From assembly GCA_025869365.1 (NCBI GenBank), contig JAOZVV010000180.1, forward strand, positions 1-64,000: a stretch of DNA of 64,000 nt. Direction: 5' to 3'. The DNA is from Pseudonocardia sp. GTDB taxonomy: Bacteria; Actinomycetota; Actinomycetes; Mycobacteriales; Pseudonocardiaceae. The notes under the pieces are model-generated. The model was not told the origin of the DNA. It did no database searches and saw nothing but the letters and a program-made list of their open reading frames with translations. Numbering within the stretch: position 1 is the first letter of the stretch; the number at the start of each line of letters is the position of its first letter. This document shows positions 28,810-38,254 of this stretch, piece by piece. A program made the translations under genes and the position numbers.

Positions 28810-29921
28810 TCAGAGACCGGAGCCCGGTCCGGGCGCCGATGATGCGCTCGAGCGTGGTGATGCATGGCGCGGACTCCTCGGGGTTGTCACCAGTCCGCGT
28901 GCCTTGTCGAACATCTCGGCGATGTCGGGTTCGAACCAGTAGACGGCGAGCTTCTGCTTTCCCTGCGGGTAGTCGTACTGCCACGGCCACGCCCTGCCCA
29001 ACTGCTCGCTCAGGACGCCGGGCTGACCGAGAAGGCTTGTCAGGCTCCTCGGTGAGACCGCGGCGCTGGAGTGCTCGACGAGCTCGTCGGCGCGGAACCG
29101 TCGGCCGGGGTGCGCGATCAGGACCCCGAAGAGCTGTCGGCGGCGGTCGTCGAGCTGTTGCCAGAGGGCGACCGCAAGCTCGTGGTCAGTCCCCCGCCAC
29201 TCGGCGTTCGGCCGGCCCTCGAGCCACAGCTTGGTGAGCTCACGCAGGCGCGCGGCCTTCTCGGCCGGAACAGTGATGGTGACATCGACGGTGTCAGGGC
29301 GATCGTCGGGCGGGAGCGTCGCCTTGCCTGCCGCCCACGCGACCCGGTCGAGGACGCCGAGGTCGAGAGCCAGCTCGGAGGCGACCGCAGTGAGAAGCGC
29401 ACGGATCTCCTGGTCGGTCCCGCTGCCTACGAAGGTGCGTATCCGCCGATCGACGGCGATGGCTTGCCCTCCCGCGAGCACGGCGACGTAGTGAGCGGTC
29501 TTCTCGCCGACGCCTTTCAGCTCCAGCAGCGTCGAACGACTGTCAGGGAGCAGGCACCAGGTGCCGAGCTCGCCGACGGTCTGGACGCTCTCGGCCGCGA
29601 GGAGATCGGCGAGCCGGAGCGCGCGGGCGAGCTTCTCCGGGTGCTTCCAGTCGAGGCCGCGCCGAGTCCCTCGGCTGCGACGCGGGCCCGGAAGAGGTCG
29701 ACCGTGACAGCCTCCGGCCAGGCCGACAGGAGACGAGCGACCCGAGGCTTCACGACCGAGGCGAAGTCGATCGCGGCCTGCAACGCGGCGTCGGCGAGTT
29801 GCGCCCCCAAGTGGTCGTAGCGTGCGCTGCCGGCCTCGACGCCTGGGAAGGTCGGGAATCCGGGGAGGAGCCGGACCTTGGCGGTCAACGCCTCGACCCG
29901 TTCCCGGTGAACGAGGTCCAC
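28810..29921 (-). pseudogene. Helix-hairpin-helix (endonuclease III-like) protein interrupted by a frameshift
   Basis: Frame A ...VDLFRARVAAEGLG then frame B RRGLDWKHPEKLARALRLADLL...LLELKGVGEKTAHYVAVLAGGQAIAVDRRIRTFV; -1 shift around 29660-29680. Confidence 0.55.
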
Positions 29922-29922
29922 G

Positions 29923-30117
29923 TCAGAAGGACGGTGTGCGCGCCGCGGTGGTTGTCGGCCAGATGGACTCACTGCGCAGTGCCGCTTCTGGAATTGGCTC
30001 AACTTGGTCAGCGTGGTGGTCAGCGTGGTGGTCGGCGCCCTCCTCGGGTTCGGCGTCGGCACAGTCGACGAGCGGCTCGAACGGAAGCGCGAACGAGCGA
30101 CGGCTCATGACGATCAC
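29923..30117 (-). CDS. Small hypothetical protein
   Basis: 64 aa ORF ending 1 nt before the proposed start of the HhH gene. Confidence 0.3.
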   Translation of the reverse strand: MIVMSRRSFALPFEPLVDCADAEPEEGADHHADHHADQVEPIPEAALRSESIWPTTTAARTPSF

Positions 30118-30245
30118 GCGGGAATGACGGTCAGGTTGATGATCACGGCCACAGCGGTTGCGGCTGCCGCACCGGCCACGAACCCGGTGAGCAACAAGGG
30201 CCGGCGACGCGGAGGCGGTACGTCCGCCTGCTCGCCCGGAGCCAC
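30114..30245 (-). CDS. Small single-TM hypothetical protein (43 aa)
   Basis: VAPGEQADVPPPRRRPLLLTGFVAGAAAATAVAVIINLTVIPA*; positive-inside then hydrophobic segment; stop overlaps the next ORF start. Confidence 0.35.
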   Translation of the reverse strand: MAPGEQADVPPPRRRPLLLTGFVAGAAAATAVAVIINLTVIPA

Positions 30246-30255
30246 CGGTGCTCGC

Positions 30256-31371
30256 TCACGGCGGTATCTCCCGCACCAGGTTGTGGAAGGCGCATTTCCC
30301 GGCCCCGTTGTGCAGGGTGGTGCGCCCGCCTTCTGACCAGCGCCGGAGGTGATCGAGGTGTTCGATCGGGGCGTCGCACTGTCGCTCTGTGCAACGGCCG
30401 CGGTCTCGGGAACGGATCACCTCGGCGAGCACCCCGGTGAAGGCGCGTCGTCGGGAGTCGGCGCCGATCACGATGCCGTCCTCGGTGACCAGCCGCCGCC
30501 AGCTCGCCCGGTCCGGCTCGACCAGGAACTCGGCGGGCACCGGTCCGAAACCGGGCAACTCGACCGGCAGCGGGCCACCCGCCTCGATGAGGGTGTCGAG
30601 CGGGACCAGTACCTGCACCTCCACCCCGACGACCGGCTCGGTCGGGGCGATGCCGGTCAGCCGCTCGACCAGAGTGTCCGCCATGACCTGGCCACGGGAC
30701 CGGGTCACCGGACCAGGTGAAACCCAGTGCTCGTTCACGGCCCTGCGCAGCGCGGCATAGCAAGCGATGCCCTGCTCAGCGGGTAGATGGGCCCGCAGCA
30801 GCGCCATGCCGTCCCCGGCGGGGCCGATGGTGACATGGCGGTCGCGCCGGGCCACGCGGGCCCGCTCGGCGAACTTGTCCGGTGAGACCTCGGCGACGAT
30901 GGTGCGAGCGAGGTCGGTGACCCGGCGTAGACCGAGCGAAGGAAGGTCGTAGGTGGACAGTCGCCGGTCCACCTCGGTGCGCTCGGCGGCGTCGAGGTCT
31001 GCAGCCGCCGCGACGACCGCTGCGACCTTCGGCTGGTCCAGCCGGCCGGCACCGAACTGCTCACGGACCCGGTCGAGTCCGGCGTGCAGGTCGCGGCCGA
31101 TCCGCAGCTGAGCGCGAGCCCGGGTCGGTGAGATCCGCAAAGCGCGACCCAGCCTGTCGACGATGGACGCCTCGACCTGCTCCACCGTCACGTGCTCGGC
31201 GGCGATCTGTTCCAGCCGCCGCTCCACCTCGTGACGGGCGAACGCCCGGACGGACTCGGCGATCTCGGCGTCGACGCTGTTGCGCAGCGCGACGAGTTCG
31301 TCGATCCGCGCCAGCGCATCAGCGGCGGCCGAGACGGCGGTCTCGGTCGACGATGCGAGGGCGAGGGCCAT
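30256..31371 (-). CDS. DUF222/13E12-type HNH endonuclease domain protein
   Basis: HNH motif CTERQCDAPIEHLDHLRRWSEGGRTTLHNGAGKCAFHN with DUF222-type N-terminus. Confidence 0.88.
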   Translation of the reverse strand: MALALASSTETAVSAAADALARIDELVALRNSVDAEIAESVRAFARHEVERRLEQIAAEHVTVEQVEASIVDRLGRALRISPTRARAQLRIGRDLHAGLDRVREQFGAGRLDQPKVAAVVAAAADLDAAERTEVDRRLSTYDLPSLGLRRVTDLARTIVAEVSPDKFAERARVARRDRHVTIGPAGDGMALLRAHLPAEQGIACYAALRRAVNEHWVSPGPVTRSRGQVMADTLVERLTGIAPTEPVVGVEVQVLVPLDTLIEAGGPLPVELPGFGPVPAEFLVEPDRASWRRLVTEDGIVIGADSRRRAFTGVLAEVIRSRDRGRCTERQCDAPIEHLDHLRRWSEGGRTTLHNGAGKCAFHNLVREIPP

Positions 31372-31943
31372 GCCTCCTATTCTGATCGAACAGATGGTCG
31401 AATGGCTGAGGAGGCCGCAGCGAGGAGGCCAGTGGTCGGCTGTCGGCGACTGGTGGTGACGGACAGTGCGCCACTCCGCTGCGCAGTCTGTGGCCGGTGC
31501 AGCTCGTCCGCGCAGAATCGACCGTTCGCCCTTCAGATCAGCTCGCGGCGGCAGCGTCGGTGGGTCACCGACCGGTTGCCGTCCCGTCCTGGCCGGTCGC
31601 GCCGCGCTGGGTCACGGAGAGCTCGTCTCGGGCCCGAGTGGCGGCCACGTATCCATGCCCGTCGCCTGGTGCATGGTCATGACCAGCGGTTTGCCCGGGC
31701 TCGGCTGCTCCCGGTCGACCGCCGGGCACCGCCGACCCACGCTCACCGAGGCCCGCAACACCCGCTCCCTCTGGACACGGTCCTGGACCAGGACGGCGGT
31801 CGTCTCAGGGGTCGTCTGCTGGTCGAGACAGTCCTTGACGGGGGTGGCGATGGTGTTCAGCTCGCCTGTCACCGAGTCGCCCTTCTCGTGGGACGGCGTC
31901 GGGCCGGAGCGGGCCGAGCGGCGCAGTGGAGTCCCGGGTCCGT

Positions 31944-33089
31944 CTAACGGTGGGGGCGGCGAAGCTCGGTGAGCCGCGTCCGGACTGGCGACGTCGGTCT
32001 GCCGCGGAGGTTCAGCGGGGGATCGAGCGTGTCCAGGACCTGAGCCTCGAGGCGGCCGAGATCATCGGGGTCCGGGTAGGGCGCGGTGACGACGACGAGA
32101 TGCTTCGACATCCAGTCGGTCAGCGCTGCTTCGTCGATCTCGGACGAGTCTGCCGCGTGAGCCAGGATCGCGCCGAGCGTCCGGCGGAAGGTCGAGAACT
32201 CGTGCCGATTGCCGAGGTGCATCCCCGCGATGCGGGACCAGAGGGTGTTGGTCGAGCGGCGGCCGCTGGGCCAGCGGGTTGCTCCGGCGAGTCCTGCGTA
32301 GATCAGGCCCGCGGCCACCGGGAGGCCGAGCCCGGCGCTGAGTTCGGCGGCCCCGTCGTCGTCGACCCACCAGCTGTAGAGACCGGGCACCTTGAGCCCC
32401 TCGCTGCCCTGGGCGAGGAAGGCGGCGGGAGAGACGGCGCCGGTGGGGTCGGTGAGTCGCTGGACGAACTCGGCCTCCGGAGCGATCGGAGCTGGGGGTG
32501 AGGACACGCCGTACCAGCTGAGCCGTTGACCGACACCGAGGCCCGCGAGCGGGAGGACGACAGTGGCTCCCTTCGCCTGCAGCAGATCGTGAATGGCGTC
32601 GACGTACGTCGATCCGGCGTGGACCTCGATCGTCTTCCCGGCCAGCGGGCCCGCGAGGAGGGCCAGTCGTTCGACGACCCAGGAGCCCCACGCAGCCCGG
32701 TAGCTGCGGGGCGTGTCCGGGAGGTACCGCTCGTACGGTGCCAGCCACTCATCCGGCGCGATCAGGCCGTGCTCGGCGGACAGGATGAACCACGGCGCCG
32801 GCTGCCGTTCGGCGTAGGCCCGCTGCTTGGTGAACAACGGCGACGTGTAGAGGTCCTTGGCGGCGGCCGGAGCGGAACGTTTGGCCTTCACGCAGGTCAC
32901 GAGGAGAAGATCGGCCACAGAGGACGACCGTAGTGCGTGCGGATCACCCGCTCCTCGACACCCCGAGTGCGCTCTCCTGGGAACGGCCCGCGTCGCGTCA
33001 CGCTCGCCGCGGAGGACGGCGGTCATGTGGTCCGGGGTCGCCGACTCGATTCCGTCCTCGATGAGCTGGTCGATGGCCGTGGTCGGCAT
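31944..33089 (-). CDS. DUF6884 domain + GIY-YIG-like nuclease fusion
   Basis: LLLVTCVKAKRSAPAAAKDLYTSPLF...LSAEHGLI (DUF6884-like) and PGLYSWWV...GLIYAGLAGATRWPSGRRSTNTLWSRIAGMHLG...LDPPLNL; start 33089 has GGAGCAGGACC-ATG, alternative GTG at 32918. Confidence 0.7.
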   Translation of the reverse strand: MPTTAIDQLIEDGIESATPDHMTAVLRGERDATRAVPRRAHSGCRGAGDPHALRSSSVADLLLVTCVKAKRSAPAAAKDLYTSPLFTKQRAYAERQPAPWFILSAEHGLIAPDEWLAPYERYLPDTPRSYRAAWGSWVVERLALLAGPLAGKTIEVHAGSTYVDAIHDLLQAKGATVVLPLAGLGVGQRLSWYGVSSPPAPIAPEAEFVQRLTDPTGAVSPAAFLAQGSEGLKVPGLYSWWVDDDGAAELSAGLGLPVAAGLIYAGLAGATRWPSGRRSTNTLWSRIAGMHLGNRHEFSTFRRTLGAILAHAADSSEIDEAALTDWMSKHLVVVTAPYPDPDDLGRLEAQVLDTLDPPLNLRGRPTSPVRTRLTELRRPHR

Positions 33090-33236
33090 GGTCCTGCTCC
33101 TGGTTGACCACGCGTAACGGATGGTCGAACGTTGCGGAAGCGCGCGTGACCGTCCGTGACAGTGATCATCATCCGGCAGACCCGGCCGAGCGAGTTCGGC
33201 TGTCGAGGGCTCGCTCTCGGTAGTTCCGGCGGCGAG

Positions 33237-33256
33237 TTGTCTAGATGTTCAGACAA
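33237..33256. promoter_or_regulatory. Candidate PhnF operator TTGTC-N10-GACAA upstream of phnD
   Basis: Same dyad and spacing as at 44811..44830. Confidence 0.65.
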
Positions 33257-33365
33257 TGTCACCCGATCGCTACCGCGGAACGGCCGGTGCTCCATCTCGG
33301 AGACCTACGTTGCCGAGCGGCAGGGCTCCTCTCGCCCTGCTCCGCTCGTACGAAAGGTCTCCACC

Positions 33366-34346
33366 GTGCTCTCGTCCCGAACCACGCGCATCGGAACGCT
33401 CACCGCCGCCGCGCTGATCACCGCCGTCGCGCTCACCGCGTGCGGCGCCCCCGCCGATGCGCAGAACGCGTCCGCTGCCTCGTCCGGTTCCGAGTCCGGC
33501 TCCTGGGCGAAGGCCCCGGGCACGATCGTGTTCGGCGCCGTGCCTGACCAGGCCGGCTCGGACTCGAACAACAAGCCGCTGGAGGACTACATCGCCAAGA
33601 CGACCGGCTACAAGGTCGAGTACTACCCGACCTCCGACTACACGGCGCTGATCGCCGCGGCGGTCGCAGGCAAGGTCGACCTGACCAGCTCCGGAGCCCT
33701 GCAGTACGTCATGGCGGTCAACAAGGGCGCGAAGCTCGAGCCGGTCGCGGCGACGCTGACCTCAGCGTCCGTCAAGGACCCCGGCTACTACTCCGAGGCC
33801 ATCGTGCCCGCGGGGTCGCCGATCACCTCGCTCGCCGACGCCAAGGGCAAGAAGGTCTGCTTCGTCGACCCGAACTCGACCTCCGGCTTCCTCTTCGGCC
33901 TGTACCAGCTGAACAAGGCCGGTCTCGACGTGACCAGCACGGGTGCCGACGCGAGCGGCAACCCGACCTTCGCCGACTTCACGCCCTTCTTCGCGGGCGC
34001 CCATGACAAGTCCGAGCAGACCGTCGCCTCGAAGCAGTGCGACGTGGGCTTCGCCGAGGACTCGGTCGCCGAGGCGGGGGCCGCGAAGGGCGAGGTGAAG
34101 GTCATCGGCAAGGAGTACGTGCCGGGCGGACCGCTCGCGATCTCGTCGACGCTGCCGGCCGACGCCAAGGCCAAGCTCACCGGCGCGCTGCAGGGTGCCT
34201 CGCTCGACGCGATCAAGGCTTCCGGCGTCCCGCTCACGGACGGCTTCACGAAGGGATATTTCGGGGCGCAGAAGGAGGACGTCGCCTACTACACGAGCAT
34301 CACCGATCTCTGCGGGTCCATCCCCGCGGCCAAGTGCGCCAAGTGA
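33366..34346 (+). CDS. phnD: Phosphonate ABC transporter substrate-binding protein
   Basis: Lipobox (LTACGAP), PhnD-like (VPDQAGSDSNNKPLEDYIAKTTGYKVEYYPTSDYTALIAAAVAGKVDL). Confidence 0.9.
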   Translation: MLSSRTTRIGTLTAAALITAVALTACGAPADAQNASAASSGSESGSWAKAPGTIVFGAVPDQAGSDSNNKPLEDYIAKTTGYKVEYYPTSDYTALIAAAVAGKVDLTSSGALQYVMAVNKGAKLEPVAATLTSASVKDPGYYSEAIVPAGSPITSLADAKGKKVCFVDPNSTSGFLFGLYQLNKAGLDVTSTGADASGNPTFADFTPFFAGAHDKSEQTVASKQCDVGFAEDSVAEAGAAKGEVKVIGKEYVPGGPLAISSTLPADAKAKLTGALQGASLDAIKASGVPLTDGFTKGYFGAQKEDVAYYTSITDLCGSIPAAKCAK

Positions 34347-34360
34347 CCGGGAGCAGCACG

Positions 34361-35191
34361 ATGACCGCGCCCGTCGTCTCGGTGTCCGGGGTCACGAAGG
34401 AGTTCGGCACCACGCGCGCGCTGCACGAGGTCGACCTCCGGGTGGAGCAAGGAGAGGTCGTCGTGCTGCTCGGCCGGTCCGGGTCGGGCAAGTCGACGCT
34501 GCTCCGCCATCTCGACGGCCTGGAGCGCCCGAGCGCGGGCGCGGTCGAGGTCCTCGGTGAGGACCTCGCCGCGTTGCGGCCCGCAGCGCTGCGGGCCCTG
34601 CGCGGCCGGGTCGGCATGATCTTCCAGCGGTTCGAGCTGGTCGGCTCGCTGACCGTCGTGGAGAACGTCCTGACCGGCGCCCTCGCCCGGCTGCGGGGGC
34701 CGCGCCTGGGGCTGTGGAGCTATCCCCGCTCCCTCAAGCTCGCCGCGCTCACCCACCTCGAGCGGGTCGGCCTGCTGGACAAGACCTACCAGCGCGCCGA
34801 CCAGCTCTCGGGTGGCGAGCAGCAACGGGTCGCGATCGCGCGGGCGCTGATGCAGGACCCGCGCATCCTGCTGGCGGACGAGCCGGTCGCGAGCCTCGAC
34901 CCCGAGTCGAGCGACCAGGTCATGCGACTCATCAGGGAGATCGCCGCCGACGACGGCCTGACGGTCGTGTGCAGCCTCCACCAGGTGGACCTCGCCCTGG
35001 ACTGGGGCGACCGGATCGTCGGCCTGCGCCGCGGCGCGGTCGTGCTCGACACGACCACCGACGGCCTGAACAGGGCCCAGGTGATGGAGATCTACGGCCG
35101 CGTGGCCGCATCGACCGCCGAGCTCATGGCGATCGAGACCGAGCTGGGGGACGTGGTCGCCGGGACGACGGTCCGGGACGGGCAGACGTGA
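34361..35191 (+). CDS. phnC: Phosphonate ABC transporter ATP-binding protein
   Basis: Walker A GRSGSGKST, LSGGEQQRVAIARAL, LLADEP; between phnD and phnE. Confidence 0.9.
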   Translation: MTAPVVSVSGVTKEFGTTRALHEVDLRVEQGEVVVLLGRSGSGKSTLLRHLDGLERPSAGAVEVLGEDLAALRPAALRALRGRVGMIFQRFELVGSLTVVENVLTGALARLRGPRLGLWSYPRSLKLAALTHLERVGLLDKTYQRADQLSGGEQQRVAIARALMQDPRILLADEPVASLDPESSDQVMRLIREIAADDGLTVVCSLHQVDLALDWGDRIVGLRRGAVVLDTTTDGLNRAQVMEIYGRVAASTAELMAIETELGDVVAGTTVRDGQT

Positions 35192-36912
35192 CGGCGGTCA
35201 GGACGGCGCCGGATCCGGCACCCGTTGCGGCGGCTCCGCCGCGACGGCGGATCCCGATGGGCCGGCTCGCCGGACACGGCGCCGTCCTGGTCATGCTCGC
35301 CTTCGGCGTCTACTCGCTGACGACGCTGGACTTCTCCTGGTCCGACGTGGCCACGAGCGTCCGGCAGGCCGCCAAGGTGTTCACGCTGATGGACCCGGTC
35401 AGCCTCCCGCCTCCGGGCGACCTGGCGTACCTGATCGGACTGACGCTCGGCATCGTCGTGCTCGGCACGCTGGTGGCAGCGCTGATCTCGATCCCGGTCG
35501 CCTACGTCTCCGCGGAGAACACCACGCCGGCAGGCTGGCTGCGGGTCGTCGGCCGGGCGATCGGGGTCGTCACCCGTGCCGTGCCCGACGTGGTGCTGGC
35601 CCTGGCGTTCTCGCTGACCTTCGCGCTCGGCAGCTCGCTGCCCGGGATCCTCGCCATCGGGATCCACTCCATCGGCATGATCTCGAAGCTCTTCGCCGAC
35701 GCCGTGGAGCAGATCGACCGCGGTCCGCAGCTCGCGCTGCGGGCCGCGGGCGGATCGCGAGCCCAGGAGTTCTGGTCCGCGGTGTTCCCACAGGTGCTGC
35801 CGTCGTGGATCGCCACGGTGCTGCACCGCTTCGACATCAACCTGCGCGGCTCGGCCATCCTCGGCTACGCCGGGGTCGGCGGCCTCGGCTACGCGATGAA
35901 GGTGGCCTTCGCGGATTTCCCGCAGGGCTACGGGCGTGGGCTCGGCATCGCCGCGGTGATCTTCGTGCTGTGTGTGGTGCTCGAGATCGTGTCGTCGACG
36001 ATCCGCCGCAACCTGCTCGGGATCGACGCCGTCGGCAACAGCCTCGGCCGCCGGATCGTACGGACGGCCACGGGGAACCGCCCCGCCCGCCGTCGGCCGT
36101 CCGGCGGCGCCCCCGCCGGAGGTGTGGAGGCCGCGCTGCGCCGCCCGTGGACCCGGTCCCGCGTCCGCGACCTGAGCTGGACCGGGGCCGCCGTGGTGGT
36201 CGTCGTCGCCTCGTACTGGCTGGCCGACGTCGACTTCTCCCAGGTCACCTGGCAGTACGTGCTGCCGACGGTGCAGAGCTTCTGGCCGCCGAACCTCGGC
36301 AGCCACACCCTCGGCGACTTCCTCCAGGCCCTGCTCGTGACCGTCGAGGTCGCGTTCGGCGCCGCCGTGCTGTCGCTGGTCCTGTCAGTCGTCGTGGGCT
36401 CGCTCGCCGCACGCAACGTCGCGCCGAACGGTGCCGTCCGCGGCGTGTTCCGCACGATCCTGGTGATCTTCCGGGGGGTGCCGGAGCTCGTGCTGGCGAT
36501 CTTCCTGATCATGATCACCGGCCTCGGCGACCAGGCCGGGGTGGTCGCGCTCGCCTTCGGTGGCGTCGGCCTGCTCGGCAAGCTGGTGGCGGACTCGTTC
36601 GAGGAGCTCCCCCCGGGCCCGGAGCGGGCGCTGACCGCCGCCGGCGCCACGCGCGGCCAGCGCTTCCTCGCCGCGACCTGGCCGCGGGGAGTGCCGTCGC
36701 TGATCGGGAACTCGCTCTACCTCGTGGACACGAACATCCGGGCGGCGACGGTGTTGGGCATCGTCGGCGGCAGCGGCATCGGCTTCTACCTCACCAACGC
36801 CTCGACGGTGCTGACGCTGCACGGCCAGGTGACCACGCTGGTGATCATGGTGGTCCTGACCGTCCTCGCCGTGGAGGGCATCGCGGCCTGGCTGCGGAGG
36901 GTCTTCCGCTGA
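35188..36912 (+). CDS. phnE: Phosphonate ABC transporter permease, two PhnE domains fused
   Basis: Two consecutive PhnE-type permease segments (RAVPDVVLALAFSLTFALG...; RGVPELVLAIFLIMITGLG...) in one 575-codon ORF. Confidence 0.9.
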   Translation: MTAVRTAPDPAPVAAAPPRRRIPMGRLAGHGAVLVMLAFGVYSLTTLDFSWSDVATSVRQAAKVFTLMDPVSLPPPGDLAYLIGLTLGIVVLGTLVAALISIPVAYVSAENTTPAGWLRVVGRAIGVVTRAVPDVVLALAFSLTFALGSSLPGILAIGIHSIGMISKLFADAVEQIDRGPQLALRAAGGSRAQEFWSAVFPQVLPSWIATVLHRFDINLRGSAILGYAGVGGLGYAMKVAFADFPQGYGRGLGIAAVIFVLCVVLEIVSSTIRRNLLGIDAVGNSLGRRIVRTATGNRPARRRPSGGAPAGGVEAALRRPWTRSRVRDLSWTGAAVVVVVASYWLADVDFSQVTWQYVLPTVQSFWPPNLGSHTLGDFLQALLVTVEVAFGAAVLSLVLSVVVGSLAARNVAPNGAVRGVFRTILVIFRGVPELVLAIFLIMITGLGDQAGVVALAFGGVGLLGKLVADSFEELPPGPERALTAAGATRGQRFLAATWPRGVPSLIGNSLYLVDTNIRAATVLGIVGGSGIGFYLTNASTVLTLHGQVTTLVIMVVLTVLAVEGIAAWLRRVFR

Positions 36913-36944
36913 CCGCCTGCAGATGACCCTGCTCCGCACGAGGG

Positions 36945-37000
36945 CGGTACAGGGCCGGCGGTACAGGGCCGGTGGTACAGGGCCGGTGGTACAGGGCCGG
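36945..37000. repeat. 14-bp tandem repeat, 4 units (Y-GGTACAGGGCCGG)
   Basis: Direct reading between phnE and the converging acetyltransferase gene. Confidence 0.92.
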
Positions 37001-37020
37001 CGGCGCACGAGCGCCGCCGG
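36997..37020. terminator. Bidirectional hairpin CCGGCGGCGC-ACGA-GCGCCGCCGG
   Basis: Perfect 10-bp stem, 4-nt loop between convergent genes. Confidence 0.75.
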
Positions 37021-37025
37021 CCCGT

Positions 37026-37646
37026 TCAGGCGCCGTGGCGCTCGAGGAACTCCTCGGCCGTGAGGCTGCGGAAGTCCGCGAGCCGGGCGCGCAGGGTCTG
37101 GTGGTCCCAGTCCCACCACGCGAGGGCCTGCAGACGCTCGGCGATCTCCGGTGGCTGGCGGAACCGGATCACCCGCGCCGGCACCCCCGCCACGATGGCG
37201 TACGCGGGCACGTCCGAGGTCACGACCGCCCCCGACGCGACGACCGCGCCGTCGCCGATCGTGACGTCCGGCTTGATCTGCGCCCCGTGGCCGATCCAGG
37301 TGTCGTGACCGATCACGGTCCGGCGCGCCCGCCGCCGCTCGAAGAACTCGGCGTCGTCGTCGGCGTCGTCCCAGTACCTGGTGCTGCGGTACAGGAAGTG
37401 GTGCAGGCTCGCGCGGTCCAGCGGATGGTCGGTCGCACCGATCCGGACGAGGCTCGCGATGTTGGAGAACCTCCCGATCTCGGTGTTGGCGATGTCGCAC
37501 AGCCGGTCGCAGTAGCTGTAGTCGCCGACGGTGACGTTCAGGAGCCGGGTCTGCGCGCCGATCTCGGTGTACCGGCCGAGGACGCTGTCGGTCACCGTGA
37601 CGTCCGGTCCGGTCGCGGGCTGCTCGGTGAGGCGGTGCGCGCTCAC
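37026..37646 (-). CDS. Hexapeptide-repeat acetyltransferase of phosphonate operon
   Basis: Left-handed beta-helix repeats ([53 protein letters not shown]). Confidence 0.85.
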   Translation of the reverse strand: MSAHRLTEQPATGPDVTVTDSVLGRYTEIGAQTRLLNVTVGDYSYCDRLCDIANTEIGRFSNIASLVRIGATDHPLDRASLHHFLYRSTRYWDDADDDAEFFERRRARRTVIGHDTWIGHGAQIKPDVTIGDGAVVASGAVVTSDVPAYAIVAGVPARVIRFRQPPEIAERLQALAWWDWDHQTLRARLADFRSLTAEEFLERHGA

Positions 37647-38254
37647 ACCTGCTCCGTCCGGGCCGGGGTGGCCAGCCCCGTGACCACGGCGAGCAGCCGG
37701 GCGCCACCCTCGGCCACCGTGGCGTCGTTGCGGATCTCGTGGTCGGCGACGCGCTCCGGTGCGGGATCGGCCCGGGCCAGCCGCCGGTAGACGGCGACAG
37801 CGGACTCCCGGCCGCGAGCGCGCAGCCGCGCGGCGCGGACGGCCTCGGACACCGTGATCCGGACGACGACGACGCGCGCGTACCGCTCCTGCAGCGCGCT
37901 GATCACCCCCCGGGACACGTTCGCGACGACGACCTCGCCCGCGCGGACCGGCTCGTCCACCGAGGTGCGGAGGCCGTAGGCGAGGCCGTGCGCCCGCCAG
38001 GACACCGCGAACCCGCCGCCCTGCTCGGTCTCGGCGAACGCGGCCTCGCTCACGGGCTCGAAGTCCTCATCGGGCCCGGGTGGCCGGGTGATCACCCGCC
38101 GCGGGAAGTGCCCGCCGCGCCCGCAGCGGGCGCGGGCCTCGCCGATCAGCGCGTCCTTACCGACGCCGCTCGCGCCGACGACCGCCACGAAGACGCCGGG
38201 TCCGAGCGGCCCCGTCAGCTCCATCGGCCCCGTCAGCTCCATCGGCCCGGTCAC
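37643..38254 (-). CDS. phnN: Ribose 1,5-bisphosphate phosphokinase
   Basis: P-loop [11 protein letters not shown], PhnN-like ([21 protein letters not shown]); in phn operon. Confidence 0.88.
   Translation of the reverse strand: MTGPMELTGPMELTGPLGPGVFVAVVGASGVGKDALIGEARARCGRGGHFPRRVITRPPGPDEDFEPVSEAAFAETEQGGGFAVSWRAHGLAYGLRTSVDEPVRAGEVVVANVSRGVISALQERYARVVVVRITVSEAVRAARLRARGRESAVAVYRRLARADPAPERVADHEIRNDATVAEGGARLLAVVTGLATPARTEQV

Noticed and set aside
31380-31943. Small ORFs (e.g. 31612..31872 -) between DUF6884/GIY-YIG and HNH genes
   Set aside because: No recognisable domain, weak start context; not enough support to call genes
36945-37000. Possible CRISPR-like array
   Set aside because: 14-bp contiguous units without spacers; simple tandem repeat. 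No CRISPR arrays or cas genes seen in the window
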